Assembly (NCBI RefSeq): GCF_003947435.1
Contig: NZ_RCOS01000129.1
Coordinates: 1 to 57,526, forward strand
Length of the DNA stretch: 57,526 nucleotides
Origin: Candidatus Methanodesulfokora washburnensis
GTDB taxonomy: Archaea; Korarchaeota; Korarchaeia; Korarchaeales; Korarchaeaceae
Reading direction: 5' to 3'
Shown one piece after another: positions 25,382 to 35,102 of this stretch; the first letter of the stretch is position 1, and every line of letters starts with the position of its first letter. The translations under genes were made by a program, and so were the position numbers. The notes below the pieces were generated by a model that searched no databases, was not told the origin of the DNA, and was given only the letters and a program-made list of their open reading frames with translations.

Positions 25382-26176
25382 GTGACAAAAGCCTTCTATC
25401 CGAGAAGAAAATTCAGATCAATAAGCATAACTGGATATTTCTGTGAGCTGAACTGCGAGATGTGCAGGGGAAGATATCTAAGGGGCATGATACCCGCTCC
25501 ATCCCCTTCCCTGCTCAGGGAGAGCATGGAGAAGGAGATGAAGAGAGGGGTTATCGGTTTTCTGATAAGCGGAGGATTCAACAGAAGAGGTGTTCTTCCG
25601 TTCAGGCCATTTTTAAATGAAATTATAGAGGCTAGAAAGAGAGGAGCAATAATCAGCATCCATCCTGGATTGGTGGATGAGGAGGAATCCTCCCTTCTCA
25701 GGGAATCTGTTGACATAGTGGATTTTGAGCTTTTATCCGGTAAGGCTGCTTATATGAAGGGAAGCCCCGAGCTATATGAGAGAAGCTTTGAGATTCTGAT
25801 GGAAAGAGGACCAAAACATGTAGTCCCCCATGCGATAATAGGGCTTCCATACTCATCGTTTGATGATTTTAAGCACTCTGTGGATTTATCCTATGAATAT
25901 GGGGCTGAAGAACTTGTTATTCTAGTATTTATCCCGAATTCCGCGTCTCAAAACACTCTGTCCCCTGAGCTGATAAGAAAGTGCATTTCCTATGCTAGAA
26001 AGAAATCAAATGAGCTATCTCTTGGCTGTATGAGGCCGAGAAACATGAGAGAAATAGATGAAATTGCCCTAGAGGCGGGGGTGGATAGAATAGCTCTACC
26101 TGCAATCAATAAAGATTTTCAATCATTTGATGCATGCTGTTCAGTTCCGGATAATATGCTATATTTATTTAAGTAA
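25382..26176 (+). CDS. Radical SAM protein, LipS1/LipS2-type lipoyl synthase component
   Basis: A 264-residue radical SAM protein with the cluster motif CELNCEMC (Cx3Cx2C) close to the N-terminus. The surrounding ISITGYFCELNCEMC, RYLRGMIPAPSP and GFLISGGFNRRG closely recall the archaeal LipS proteins, a pair of radical SAM enzymes that together insert the two sulfurs of lipoate in place of LipA. Its likely partner is at 55385-56260. The start is GTG, about 27 nt after a TATA-like GATTTTTAAACT (about 25349-25360), hence leaderless. No lipoate ligase or GcvH gene is in the window. A tRNA- or cofactor-sulfurating relative is the alternative. Confidence 0.65.
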   Translation: MTKAFYPRRKFRSISITGYFCELNCEMCRGRYLRGMIPAPSPSLLRESMEKEMKRGVIGFLISGGFNRRGVLPFRPFLNEIIEARKRGAIISIHPGLVDEEESSLLRESVDIVDFELLSGKAAYMKGSPELYERSFEILMERGPKHVVPHAIIGLPYSSFDDFKHSVDLSYEYGAEELVILVFIPNSASQNTLSPELIRKCISYARKKSNELSLGCMRPRNMREIDEIALEAGVDRIALPAINKDFQSFDACCSVPDNMLYLFK

Positions 26177-26205
26177 GGTTAAAATAGAGAAGAGGTAAAG
26201 GCATT

Positions 26206-28107
26206 ATGCGAAGGCCCTTTCTATTGCTCCTTCTTCTAATTCTCACGGTCAATATTGTGGTATCATCACCACAAAAAGTGTATCAGGTCACGATAAGCGC
26301 TCCTGCAGTTATTCAGACTGAAAATGGCACAGCAGGAGTTCTGAGCAATCTCACAGTCACTGTAGCATATCCAGGTTCGGGAAAAGTGTATTTCTCAGCT
26401 GAGCCTCTGACAGATGTTGACACTCAGGGATCGGCCAGAGTTGCTGCTTTTGTTGCATGCTATCTGCTGGGAAAGGACTTGAACAGCTACGATTTCTTCT
26501 ATCTCATGTCATCCAAGAGCATGATAATAGGAGGACCCAGTGCAGGAGCTGCCATGACTGTAGCTACAATGGCCGCCCTCATGGAGATACAGCCAAGAGG
26601 AGATGTGGTGATGACGGGCATGATAAATCCCGATGGAACTATCGGACCTGTGGGCGGAATACCCGATAAACTGAGGGCTGCTGCTGAGGGAGGAGCAAAA
26701 ATTTTCCTCATACCGGCCGGCCAGAGAGTGGTAACTGAGAGCAGGGTGCAGAGAACCACAATAGGGATAATAACAGTGACCAGAACCGTGCAGAGCAGTG
26801 TTGATCTGGTGGATCTTGGGAAGAAACTGGGCGTGGATGTAGTGGAGGTATCAAATGTCGCCGACGCATTCAAGTACTTCACAGGGATGAAGATAGAGAT
26901 GCCGGAGGTTCAGAAAGTGGAGCTTCCCAGTGATGTGAAAAAAGCGATATCATCTTGGGTTGACATGTACCTTAACAATGCCAGCTCAATGAACAGAAAG
27001 TCCATGGATCTGGCATCCAAGCTGAGCTCAAGCCAGAGATCTTACATAAGCTATCTAGTAAGTGAGTCTGAGAAGTATGCAAAAAATGCATCTGACCTCA
27101 TAAACAGGGGATTTTACTACACTGCAGCAAGCGCTGCATTCCAATCAGCATTTTACTCTGAGAGAGCATATGAGACAGCGCTTTACCTGACAGAGGGAAA
27201 ATCAGCCTTTGAAAGGATATTCAAAGATGTCAACTTGAGTTTGAATGAATTATACAAGGAGATTGTCGGCCTTAAACCATCTTTAGAGGGAATTGATGTG
27301 CTATCAGCAGCTTGGATAAGATATTATGATGCGAGGAGGAACTTGGATCTATCCTCCTCCGCCTACTCCAATGGAGCAATTTTGGACAGCTCTACTTGGG
27401 GAGGCATTCAATATGGCGCTATATCATACCTTGCATATGCTAAATGGAGAGCAATCACTGCAAAGACATGGCTTTCCCTCTACAAACAGGGAACTCTAAT
27501 GAGCCAGACTTCCCTGAAAAGCATGGCAGACACGATGTTATATGGAGCTGAGACCTCTTCATCATACGCATACACTCTTTATAGCGGTGCATCAAGCGCA
27601 TTGCTGGACGAATCCCAGCAGAGACTAATAGATGCTAGGGATGCATACTCAGCCGGCAACTATGTGGGTGCTCTAGGCCTATCAATTGAGGCCATATCGG
27701 ATGCAACAACAGCGATACATGCTGTTTACTACACAGATGTGAGCACAGTGATGGATAGTGTGAGGAAAAGTGCCCTAGAAGCAATATCTCGTGCCAAATC
27801 AAGAGGGTTAGAACCTCTTCTAGCAATGAGTTATTATGAGCTTGCATCTTTTTATGAAAAAAGCGATCCTCTGACATCCCTGAGCCTTTATGAGATGTCA
27901 GCTATAAGCGCGATGTCCCTAGAAATAGCCTCGAGATCAAAGGGATATCAGGTGAATTTGACCCCTACTGTTATTTCACCGCCGCAGAACAGAACAGTGA
28001 ACAGGACTGTTGAGAAGGTGACAGTCCCATCGCTGGATAACTACTTGCTAATGGCAGCATGCTTCTTGCTGGGCCTGATGCTCGGCATGTTGATAAGGAG
28101 AAGATAG
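26206..28107 (+). CDS. Secreted, membrane-anchored Lon-like (S16) serine protease
   Basis: A 633-residue protein with a signal peptide (about 4-20), a Lon-type protease domain (about 25-235) and a long helical region (about 245-590). It ends with a C-terminal membrane helix (about 610-628) and an RRR tail. The Ser-Lys dyad is visible: Ser112 in GGPSAGAAM and Lys155 in GGIPDKL. There is no AAA+ domain, so it is not the classical ATP-dependent Lon; such surface S16 proteases are known in archaea, without a settled substrate. The helical part is rich in Ser, Ala and Tyr, with repeating helices that may form an external stalk. It lies about 30 nt after the LipS-type gene. Confidence 0.85.
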   Translation: MRRPFLLLLLLILTVNIVVSSPQKVYQVTISAPAVIQTENGTAGVLSNLTVTVAYPGSGKVYFSAEPLTDVDTQGSARVAAFVACYLLGKDLNSYDFFYLMSSKSMIIGGPSAGAAMTVATMAALMEIQPRGDVVMTGMINPDGTIGPVGGIPDKLRAAAEGGAKIFLIPAGQRVVTESRVQRTTIGIITVTRTVQSSVDLVDLGKKLGVDVVEVSNVADAFKYFTGMKIEMPEVQKVELPSDVKKAISSWVDMYLNNASSMNRKSMDLASKLSSSQRSYISYLVSESEKYAKNASDLINRGFYYTAASAAFQSAFYSERAYETALYLTEGKSAFERIFKDVNLSLNELYKEIVGLKPSLEGIDVLSAAWIRYYDARRNLDLSSSAYSNGAILDSSTWGGIQYGAISYLAYAKWRAITAKTWLSLYKQGTLMSQTSLKSMADTMLYGAETSSSYAYTLYSGASSALLDESQQRLIDARDAYSAGNYVGALGLSIEAISDATTAIHAVYYTDVSTVMDSVRKSALEAISRAKSRGLEPLLAMSYYELASFYEKSDPLTSLSLYEMSAISAMSLEIASRSKGYQVNLTPTVISPPQNRTVNRTVEKVTVPSLDNYLLMAACFLLGLMLGMLIRRR

Positions 28108-28124
28108 GCCACTTTACAGAGTCC

Positions 28125-28215
28125 TATAATGCCTCTCAATCGCAGGAAAATGTCCTTCTCTTGATCTTTTTGTTCACCTACTTGTATAGCAGAAGTTGCT
28201 TTAAGAGGCATTATA
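28125..28215. repeat. Spaced 12-nt inverted repeat in intergenic region
   Basis: TATAATGCCTCT (28125-28136) is repeated as its exact reverse complement AGAGGCATTATA (28204-28215), 67 nt apart. The region lies between the Lon-like protease and the MetRS-beta-like gene, and the right arm overlaps the likely TATA region (CATTATATTTAAAAA) of the latter. It may be a long stem or a pair of protein-binding sites. Confidence 0.5.
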
Positions 28216-28244
28216 TTTAAAAACCAGCTAAGAACAGACAGCTT

Positions 28245-28568
28245 ATGTACGATGTAGAGGACTTCTGGAAGTTCGACATGAGAGTTGGATTGATAGAGGA
28301 GGCTGAAAGAGTTCCGAATTCAAAAAAGCTGATCAAGCTTCTTGTGGACTTTGGAAGGGAAAAGAGAGTTGTAGTAACCGGAATAGCGGATCAGTTTTCT
28401 CCTGATGATCTTGTGGGAAAGAAGATGATCTTTGTGCTTAATCTAAAGCCCAAGAAGATAATGAATGTTGAAAGTCAGGGAATGCTCATATTGGCTGAGG
28501 AGGATTCAGGAAAGGTTCATCTGATAACAGTTGATGATGCTGTGCCCGTTGGAACAAAGGTATGGTGA
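28245..28568 (+). CDS. tRNA-binding OB-fold protein (MetRS beta-like)
   Basis: A 107-residue tRNA-binding domain like the C-terminal part of methionyl-tRNA synthetase, which is a separate protein (MetRS-beta, MetG2) in many archaea. Seen are DMRVGLIEEAERVPNSKKL near the start, LVDFGREKRVVVTGI and LNLKPKKIMNVESQGMLIL. It probably increases tRNA affinity of the synthetase. A TATA-like TTATATTTAAAAA (28211-28223) lies about 28 nt before the ATG. CsaA-like chaperone relatives share the fold and cannot be fully excluded. Confidence 0.88.
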   Translation: MYDVEDFWKFDMRVGLIEEAERVPNSKKLIKLLVDFGREKRVVVTGIADQFSPDDLVGKKMIFVLNLKPKKIMNVESQGMLILAEEDSGKVHLITVDDAVPVGTKVW

Positions 28569-29435
28569 TCATATTATGCTCGCAGCAGCCCTGATCTCCC
28601 CATCTTTCACGTAGGCAAAAGCCATTCTGCTTGTCGTGTGGTAAAAACCTATCTCTCCCCTGGAGTCTATTGCTATTAGTCCACCTAAACCTCCTGTTCT
28701 CTCCTTCATAATCAAAAGAGCTTCTTTTACTGCCAGAGGAGATGGCTTGTTCTCCATTAAATCCACGGCTTTTTTAGCCAGTATAACTCTCATTATCGCC
28801 TCCCCATATCCGGTTGAGGCAGCTGCACCGAGCGAATTATCGGCATACGCACCACAGCCTATTAGTGGAGTGTCCCCCACTCTTCCAGGCAGCTTCATTG
28901 GAGTTCCTCCTGTGGAAACTGCTGCCGCTAGATTTCCATCTGAATCCATTGCAACAGCACCTACTGTTGAGAATATGTCCTTATTTCCCCCTTTTCTCCA
29001 TCTTTCAAGCTCCCTTGGATGCACTAACTCTGAGTTATCGCAGAGATTCATCCCAAATCTAACAGCTAGCTTTTCAGCTCCCTCCCCGATGAACATTTGA
29101 TGCTCAGTCCTCTCCATAACAGCTCTGGCAAGCAGTATGGGATTTCTTATCCTTTTAACTCCAGCAACGGCACCAAATCTGAGGCTTCTTCCATCAACTA
29201 TCAGAGCGTCCAGCTCCACTTCTCCCTCTGAATTAAGGAAGGATCCATAACCAGCATCGAAAGTTGGATCATCCTCCATGTACTTCACAGCTTCCTCCAC
29301 CGCATCTATTGCAGATCCGCTCTTAAGGCATTCATATCCTCTTATAGCAGCTTCTCTGCATCCCTTTATATGATCCTCAACTGCGTCATCAGGTATTGAC
29401 CAAGCTCCACCATGTACTATTATAGCCGGCCTCAT
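28569..29435 (-). CDS. Isoaspartyl peptidase / L-asparaginase (Ntn hydrolase)
   Basis: A 288-residue plant-type asparaginase, synthesised as one chain that cuts itself to expose an N-terminal threonine. The start IIVHGGAWSIPDD and the nucleophile Thr157 in STVGAVA are visible, as are STGGTPMKLPGRVGDTP and GCGAYADN of the substrate pocket and STGYGEAIMR. It hydrolyses isoaspartyl dipeptides and asparagine, and so repairs or recycles damaged aspartyl residues, a heat-related problem. Its 3' end abuts the MetRS-beta-like gene (convergent). Confidence 0.93.
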   Translation of the reverse strand: MRPAIIVHGGAWSIPDDAVEDHIKGCREAAIRGYECLKSGSAIDAVEEAVKYMEDDPTFDAGYGSFLNSEGEVELDALIVDGRSLRFGAVAGVKRIRNPILLARAVMERTEHQMFIGEGAEKLAVRFGMNLCDNSELVHPRELERWRKGGNKDIFSTVGAVAMDSDGNLAAAVSTGGTPMKLPGRVGDTPLIGCGAYADNSLGAAASTGYGEAIMRVILAKKAVDLMENKPSPLAVKEALLIMKERTGGLGGLIAIDSRGEIGFYHTTSRMAFAYVKDGEIRAAASII

Positions 29436-29601
29436 AAACGGGTGTTTGCAACCCCGCTAATTAACCTTTTCTGATATGACAAGAGTATCATCAATCCTTG
29501 TTCAAGCTGATCCTCTTTACCATGAGAAAGATCTTTAACATCTGTATGGATTCGGATAGAGAATCTTTTTAAGCAGTGTCTCTAGACTTCACGGTGTCAG
29601 C

Positions 29602-30390
29602 TTGAGCTACGACTGGATACAGAGATTGTTTATAGAAAATGCTGATGTATACATTAAGATAATGGACTCCCTCTGGTCCGATGGAGAAGCCCTATCCGAT
29701 GGAATTGCGAGAGTGCTTGAGAGCTATGGGGTGAGGAAGGGGAGAATACTGGATCTATTCTGCGGTAATGGGAGAGTTGCAGTCAATCTAGCTAGAAAGG
29801 GATATGAAGTCGTGGGAGTTGACATATCAATGCCTTTTATCAAAAATGCAATAATGAAAGCTGAGAAATATGGGGTATCGGATAAAGTGAAGTTCGTTGC
29901 CGGAGATGCGAGAAGGCTTGTAGAGCTCATTGGGAATGAGAGATTTGATGCTGCCACAATAGTTTGGACTTCCCTTGGATATTACGATGAGGCGACGGAT
30001 CTAGAGGTGCTGAAGCAGATAAGAAAGCTTTCAAATGACAATGGAGTTCTTATAATAGCAGATACCATACACAGGGATAAAATAGCAGCTGATGGGAATA
30101 GGAGCTACTACCAGAGATATGGCGATGTTATAGTCCTCCAGAGAGATGTTTTTGACCCAATAAGCTCCAAGCTGATATCGGACTGGACCATACTGGAGGA
30201 TGAGGGAACTGTGATGAGAAAGGTGATAAACAGCATATCGATGGAGATAAGAGTCTACACAGTGACAGAGATGAGCTCCATACTGAGAAGGGCTGGGTGG
30301 GGGGTTGATTCTGTATATGGAGATCTCAGAAAGCTCCAGCAGTTCCATCCATCCAGATCCTATATGAACATCGTTGCAAGAGCTATATGA
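29602..30390 (+). CDS. Class I SAM-dependent methyltransferase
   Basis: A 262-residue methyltransferase with motif I ILDLFCGNGRVAVNLA (about 49-64), motif II VVGVDIS, an acidic FVAGDARRL and FDAATIVWTSLGYYDE. The substrate is unknown; the fold resembles small-molecule methyltransferases. The start is TTG (29602), with a TATA-like TTTTTAAGC (29567-29575) about 30 nt before it and no clear ribosome site, so it is probably leaderless. The next gene overlaps its end. Confidence 0.85.
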   Translation: MSYDWIQRLFIENADVYIKIMDSLWSDGEALSDGIARVLESYGVRKGRILDLFCGNGRVAVNLARKGYEVVGVDISMPFIKNAIMKAEKYGVSDKVKFVAGDARRLVELIGNERFDAATIVWTSLGYYDEATDLEVLKQIRKLSNDNGVLIIADTIHRDKIAADGNRSYYQRYGDVIVLQRDVFDPISSKLISDWTILEDEGTVMRKVINSISMEIRVYTVTEMSSILRRAGWGVDSVYGDLRKLQQFHPSRSYMNIVARAI

Positions 30391-30422
30391 AAAGTTTAAG
30401 TATTGCTAAGGTGTCTTTCATT

Positions 30423-31001
30423 ATGAGCTGCCTTGGATTTTATGTTAAAATAGCATATACCACTATAAAAGAGAATTTGCCCAGATTTCTGATGAGCTTC
30501 TTCTTGGCATTTCTCCTCCCCATATTCTTAGCTATTTTGATCGGATCAATTCTTGCCGGAAATCCTCCTTCATCAGCTTACCTTTTCAGAGGACAGGATT
30601 TTCTCACATTCTATTTTGTCGATCCCAGCAAACTGCCGGAATATGCCGAGAGAAATCCCAACAGTATTGTGAAGCTAGGGCTTGGGAATGATGTCCTTGT
30701 GGTGATACTGATTGTATCAATAGTATCTGCTGTTTACTCCGCTCTGAGCAAGGGATCGAGAGCATCCCTTGGATCAATATTCACTGTGCAGGCAGCAACA
30801 GCTTACTCCTGCTGTAGCTTCACAGTACTGCCTCTTTTTCCTCTTCTAGGCGCGGAGGCATCTTCCATCCTGCTGCAGGATATCCTTAGGTATCTGGGTG
30901 AGTTCATAGCTATAGCATTCTCCATTTACTATACAATATCAGCTATTAGGTTGATAAGAAACAGATTTCCCTGCAGAATCCTCATCTCATCAGCCTTCTG
31001 A
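30423..31001 (+). CDS. Polytopic membrane protein (unknown)
   Basis: A membrane protein of about 192 residues with four or five hydrophobic segments and a hydrophilic external loop in the middle. I see no family. A frame opens at 30387 inside the methyltransferase end, but a TATA-like AAGTTTAAGT (30393-30402) lies about 25 nt before the ATG at 30423, which I prefer. A pair of cysteines (YSCCSF) sits inside a membrane segment. The 3' end overlaps the convergent metallophosphoesterase by 20 nt. Confidence 0.6.
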   Translation: MSCLGFYVKIAYTTIKENLPRFLMSFFLAFLLPIFLAILIGSILAGNPPSSAYLFRGQDFLTFYFVDPSKLPEYAERNPNSIVKLGLGNDVLVVILIVSIVSAVYSALSKGSRASLGSIFTVQAATAYSCCSFTVLPLFPLLGAEASSILLQDILRYLGEFIAIAFSIYYTISAIRLIRNRFPCRILISSAF

Positions 31002-31710
31002 GGTCATTTACGCTTCCCAGATCGCTCACTCCTACCTCCTCATCCACAACTATGACCTCCATATCATCTATTCCCGTTCTTCTTAGTATTGGGGAGATCA
31101 GCTCCTCTCTAGGAGATAATAAAATATCCTTTCCATATCCAAGCCTCACCATAGCTGGAAGCACCAGAATTTTAGGTTCCTTTCTCCTGTAAAGAGCACA
31201 TTTGTACGTAACTGATGTGCCAAAATCATCCCTTATCGATATAGCCGGATGCTCGTGTCCCATAACCAAGTTCCTGTCCAATGGCACGTCTATATGACCA
31301 TGGGCAAATCTGTAATTCCCCATATCCAGATATGGATCGTCCAGCTCTACTCCCTCCCTCTTCAGTATGGGTATGAGGTAGTTATCGTGATTTCCCCTGA
31401 CAACTCTGACCTTATGCCCTCTCAGCTCTTTCAGGAGGGACAGCACCTCACCCCACTCCTGATCGCTAGCTCTTCCGAACTCATGTTTTACATCTCCTAA
31501 TAATATTATATTTTTTACATCGTATCTATCAATTGCCTTTCTGATAATTCCAGCTACCTCAGGGAACTGCCTGTAGGGCAGGTAAAGGCCCTCCTCCTCC
31601 ATCGCCCTTTCCAAGCCGAGGTGAAAGTCTGCAAATACCAAAGAGGATAACTCCCCTATGTAAACACCGTAGGGGAAGAGCGTGAAGTCATCAAGCTCCA
31701 GCTCCTGCAT
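30982..31710 (-). CDS. Metallophosphoesterase coupled to Lhr helicase
   Basis: A 242-residue calcineurin-like phosphoesterase of the archaeal TIGR00024-like group. The metal-binding motifs are FADFHLG (DxH), LLGDVKHEF (GDxxH), RGNHDN (GNHD) and the terminal histidines in AHGHIDV and MGHEHPA. Its start overlaps the end of the helicase gene by 20 nt. This helicase-phosphoesterase pairing is common in archaea and bacteria and suggests joint work in nucleic acid repair. The substrate is not known from sequence. Confidence 0.88.
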   Translation of the reverse strand: MQELELDDFTLFPYGVYIGELSSLVFADFHLGLERAMEEEGLYLPYRQFPEVAGIIRKAIDRYDVKNIILLGDVKHEFGRASDQEWGEVLSLLKELRGHKVRVVRGNHDNYLIPILKREGVELDDPYLDMGNYRFAHGHIDVPLDRNLVMGHEHPAISIRDDFGTSVTYKCALYRRKEPKILVLPAMVRLGYGKDILLSPREELISPILRRTGIDDMEVIVVDEEVGVSDLGSVNDLRRLMR

Positions 31711-34324
31711 GAAGCATCTCCTTTATCCTTCTCTCAAAATCCCTTAACACCTTCATCCTGTCCTCCATGAATATCACATCGCTCAAGCTCTCCACAGCTA
31801 TGAGCTGGGCAAAGGGCGTTGGAACTTCCAGCAGTCCTAGCTCAACTATCTCTATCTCCCCTCTTCTCACCTTATCTATCACGATTTTCGCTCTTTTTAT
31901 GTCCATGTAGTCCTCCATTATCTCCCTGTAGGTTTCCCTGAGAAGAGGAAAGTCGTTCAGCTTCTTCACTATTTTTATCAGGCTATCTGCATTCATCCTC
32001 TGTTTTGAAACACTTATCTCATATCCCTTGTAGTTCCTGAGTATCATCAACCCTCTTATAGCCACATGCCTGAATCTGCTTCTCATCAGATCTGTTGCTT
32101 CCAGAGCTTTTTTCAGAACTTCCTCCAGATCGACATCAAGAAGGTCTTTGAAGGATGCAGCAGGCTTCTCTCCAATTGGATAAGATAGGGAAAAGCCGTT
32201 ATCTGTCACCGTGATACCAACAGGCCTTCCCAATCTCCTGGAAGCTATGTAACCGAGGGCCCTGCTTAAAGCATCGTTTGTCCTCCTGCCAAACAGTGAA
32301 AGGTATATCTGTCTGTACCTTCCATCCTCATCCAAGAAGATCTCCCCCTGAATCACCCTGTCACTTGGTATTTTATCGGCTGAGATTCCCAGAGACCTTA
32401 GATACTCGAGCTCCAGTTTTATGTAATTGTATATTGCTTTGCTCGCCCTCTCATCAGCTCTGCACTTTTCCCTGAGATATTCAAGGAGCACGCCATCCTC
32501 TCCTTTTTCCAGCAGCATTGCAGCATACCTTCTGAACTTTCCTATCTCCACTGCGAGATCGAAGCTAAGAGGGAGCATCTCAGAGTACCAAGATGGAACT
32601 GTCGGCTTCTGATCCTTTGCATGTCTTACTATCAACCTATCAGATCTGGATTTAACGTACTCAAACACCTTTCCTGCTAGGACAAACCTATCTCCAGGGC
32701 TTAATCTCTCGAAGAACTCCTCCTCTATCTTCCCAACAAACCTCCCCTGCTCAGTGTATACTTTTATCCCGGTCTGCTCCGGTATTGTCCCAACATTAGT
32801 TGAGTATATCGCCCTCAGAGCTCTTCCTCTCCTGCCGAAGTATTCTCCATCAAACCATATCTTTCCATAAACCTTCTTCCCCTCGAGCTCCTCATAGGAA
32901 CCTGACAGATACCTTAAAACTGATATAAACTCCTCCTTCTCCAAATTTCTGAATGGATATGCCCTTCTTATGAGAGAAAGGGCTTCATCCACACTCCACT
33001 TCTTCTCAAGAGCCATGCCAACTATGTGCTGAGCCAAAACATCCAAAGGCTTCTCAGGTATGTGAACCTCATCTAAGAATCCCTCCATAACTTTCTGCGC
33101 CATAACTGCAAGTTCGACTGCGTCATCTCTATCCATTGCTATGAACCTTCCTTTTATCACATCCTCATAACCGTGTCCGCTTCTTCCGATCCTCTGCACA
33201 GCTCTTGTCACCGATTTCGGGCTTCCTACCTGCACAACTAGATCTATATAACCAACATCTATCCCCAGCTCAAGGCTTGTGGAGCTCACTATTGCCTTCA
33301 GCTTCCCCTTTTTCATCAGATCCTCCACCTTCATCCTGACCTCTCTGCTCAGGCTGCTGTGATGGGCTGCTATCTCCTCATCTATCTCCTCCACATCCTT
33401 GAACTTCTGCTTTAAGTGAAATGTGACCCTTTCAGCCCCACTTCTCGTGTTAGTGAATATCAGCGTTGATCTGTGCCTTCTGACAAGCCTACTTATTATG
33501 TTGTATAGCTCATCGCTCTGCTTCTGAACTGGCGTGTTGACCATGTCCTCAGATGGAGCCAAGAGTGCTACATCCTTTTTCTTCAAGAATGATACATCTA
33601 TTATGAGACATTCTCTTGGCTTTCCATTTTCATAGCCTACAAGGAACTGAGCAACCCTATCAAGCGGGTTTATTGTTGCAGAAAGCCCTATTCTCACCGG
33701 ATACTTGCCCAAAAAATTGCTGAACCTCTCCAAGGAGAGGCTCAGGTGGCTTCCTCTCTTGTTCTCCACAATGCTATGTATCTCATCCACTATGACCCAT
33801 TTTACTGTTCTCAGCTTCTCCCTAAATTTCGGGGCAGTTATCACTATTGAGAATGTCTCTGGAGTTGTTATCAATATGTGAGGCGGTTTTCTAAGCTGGC
33901 TTTGCCTCTCCGATTGAGTTGTATCCCCTGTCCTCACTGCATGCCTTATCTCAGGTATTCCATCGCCCATCTCCCTTATCTCCTGCAGAGGAAGCATCAG
34001 GTTTCTGTATATGTCATTGTCCAGAGCTCTTAGGGGGCTTATGTATACAGCATATATGCTGTTCTCAAGTCTTCCCTCTACTGCCATGTCAAATAGCTCG
34101 CTTATTATGCTGAGAAATGCAGCCAGAGTTTTCCCTGAGCCTGTTGGGCTGGATACGAGCACATTTCTTCCTTCCTTTATTGGAATTATTGCGTATTTCT
34201 GTGGAGGAGTGAGCTCTTTGAATCTGCTGCCAAACCATTTAGCTACTAACGGGTTAAGCCTCCTAAGCACTTCATCTTTCGTATACTCTCTCAACTGGCT
34301 CAACAACAAACTCGCAGTACTCAT
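31691..34324 (-). CDS. lhr: Lhr-type superfamily 2 DNA helicase
   Basis: An 877-residue ATP-dependent helicase. Residues about 35-400 hold the two RecA domains: Q-motif region ELTPPQKYA, Walker A SSPTGSGKT, VISPLRALDND-like motif Ia, DEIH box in VIVDEIHSI, SAT motif LSATINP, and the QRIGRSGHG motif VI. The C-terminal half has the winged-helix and Lhr-core domains. Lhr enzymes unwind forked and RNA:DNA duplexes in repair. The annotated start overlaps the upstream ACT/V4R gene by 53 nt, so the true start may be a little later. The metallophosphoesterase follows. Confidence 0.93.
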   Translation of the reverse strand: MSTASLLLSQLREYTKDEVLRRLNPLVAKWFGSRFKELTPPQKYAIIPIKEGRNVLVSSPTGSGKTLAAFLSIISELFDMAVEGRLENSIYAVYISPLRALDNDIYRNLMLPLQEIREMGDGIPEIRHAVRTGDTTQSERQSQLRKPPHILITTPETFSIVITAPKFREKLRTVKWVIVDEIHSIVENKRGSHLSLSLERFSNFLGKYPVRIGLSATINPLDRVAQFLVGYENGKPRECLIIDVSFLKKKDVALLAPSEDMVNTPVQKQSDELYNIISRLVRRHRSTLIFTNTRSGAERVTFHLKQKFKDVEEIDEEIAAHHSSLSREVRMKVEDLMKKGKLKAIVSSTSLELGIDVGYIDLVVQVGSPKSVTRAVQRIGRSGHGYEDVIKGRFIAMDRDDAVELAVMAQKVMEGFLDEVHIPEKPLDVLAQHIVGMALEKKWSVDEALSLIRRAYPFRNLEKEEFISVLRYLSGSYEELEGKKVYGKIWFDGEYFGRRGRALRAIYSTNVGTIPEQTGIKVYTEQGRFVGKIEEEFFERLSPGDRFVLAGKVFEYVKSRSDRLIVRHAKDQKPTVPSWYSEMLPLSFDLAVEIGKFRRYAAMLLEKGEDGVLLEYLREKCRADERASKAIYNYIKLELEYLRSLGISADKIPSDRVIQGEIFLDEDGRYRQIYLSLFGRRTNDALSRALGYIASRRLGRPVGITVTDNGFSLSYPIGEKPAASFKDLLDVDLEEVLKKALEATDLMRSRFRHVAIRGLMILRNYKGYEISVSKQRMNADSLIKIVKKLNDFPLLRETYREIMEDYMDIKRAKIVIDKVRRGEIEIVELGLLEVPTPFAQLIAVESLSDVIFMEDRMKVLRDFERRIKEMLHAGAGA

Positions 34325-35060
34325 CCCCTCTTGCCTTGCACTTCACCTCTGTCGCCTTATAATCCCTTCCCCTTATAGCCGTTATATATCCCGCCAGCTC
34401 TCCTCTAACCAAATGGCTTTCCCCTGCAATTTCGCATTCGAAAAGATCATAAAGCCTTATTATGTACTTCTCCCCATCTTTCCTCCAGCTTCCTCCTGAT
34501 ATCCACCCAGTTCCTCCCATCATTTCAAGCAGAAAGCTAAGAAGCTCATCTTTCAGGTCTCCAATAAAGCTCACATGACTTTTATGTGCTGCCTTTCCCA
34601 TATCAACTCCAACTATGTAGGCCAACGCCTTTGCTCCCTCTGTACCCCATGTCTTTCCAACTGCTGCATGTATGTGCTTAAGCCACTCAGTTCTGAAGAG
34701 AATAGCCCTTCCTCCAAGGCTCAATATCCTATCATGATGCCTTGTGATTATTATTCTGTCCCTGTGAACTGTATATTCTAGATCCGAGACCAAATCCAAC
34801 TTTCTGAGGGATTCTATCATCTCATCCACAGAATCCTCTTTCACAAGGAGAAAAGTACACCACCATGCAAGGCCGGGCTTGTCAGACTCATGCGTTACTC
34901 CCCATTTTATGTCCCCGCCATAGGATTTTATCACATTGCTCACCGAGTGAATTGCTCCCGGAACATCCTTGAGCAACAGGGAGAGCTCCAAAACAACATA
35001 TCCCTCGGGTCTTGAGATCGATGTTATAGTAAACAGAGGCAGATTATGCGGCATATGCAT
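34272..35060 (-). CDS. ACT-V4R domain protein
   Basis: A 262-residue protein. Residues about 10-100 form an ACT-like domain (VVLELSLLLKDVPGAIHSVS), typical of small-molecule binding and allosteric control. Residues about 115-255 form a V4R (4-vinyl reductase, XylR-N/BchJ-like) domain with the closing cysteine/acid motif VKCKARGDEYCEFVVEP. V4R domains bind hydrophobic or tetrapyrrole-type ligands and often sit in regulators. There is no DNA-binding domain. The gene overlaps lhr by 53 nt. Confidence 0.8.
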   Translation of the reverse strand: MHMPHNLPLFTITSISRPEGYVVLELSLLLKDVPGAIHSVSNVIKSYGGDIKWGVTHESDKPGLAWWCTFLLVKEDSVDEMIESLRKLDLVSDLEYTVHRDRIIITRHHDRILSLGGRAILFRTEWLKHIHAAVGKTWGTEGAKALAYIVGVDMGKAAHKSHVSFIGDLKDELLSFLLEMMGGTGWISGGSWRKDGEKYIIRLYDLFECEIAGESHLVRGELAGYITAIRGRDYKATEVKCKARGDEYCEFVVEPVERVYER

Positions 35061-35102
35061 TTCTTTTTTTTAGTTACCTATAAACCTTTCGTTCCATTAA
35101 TG

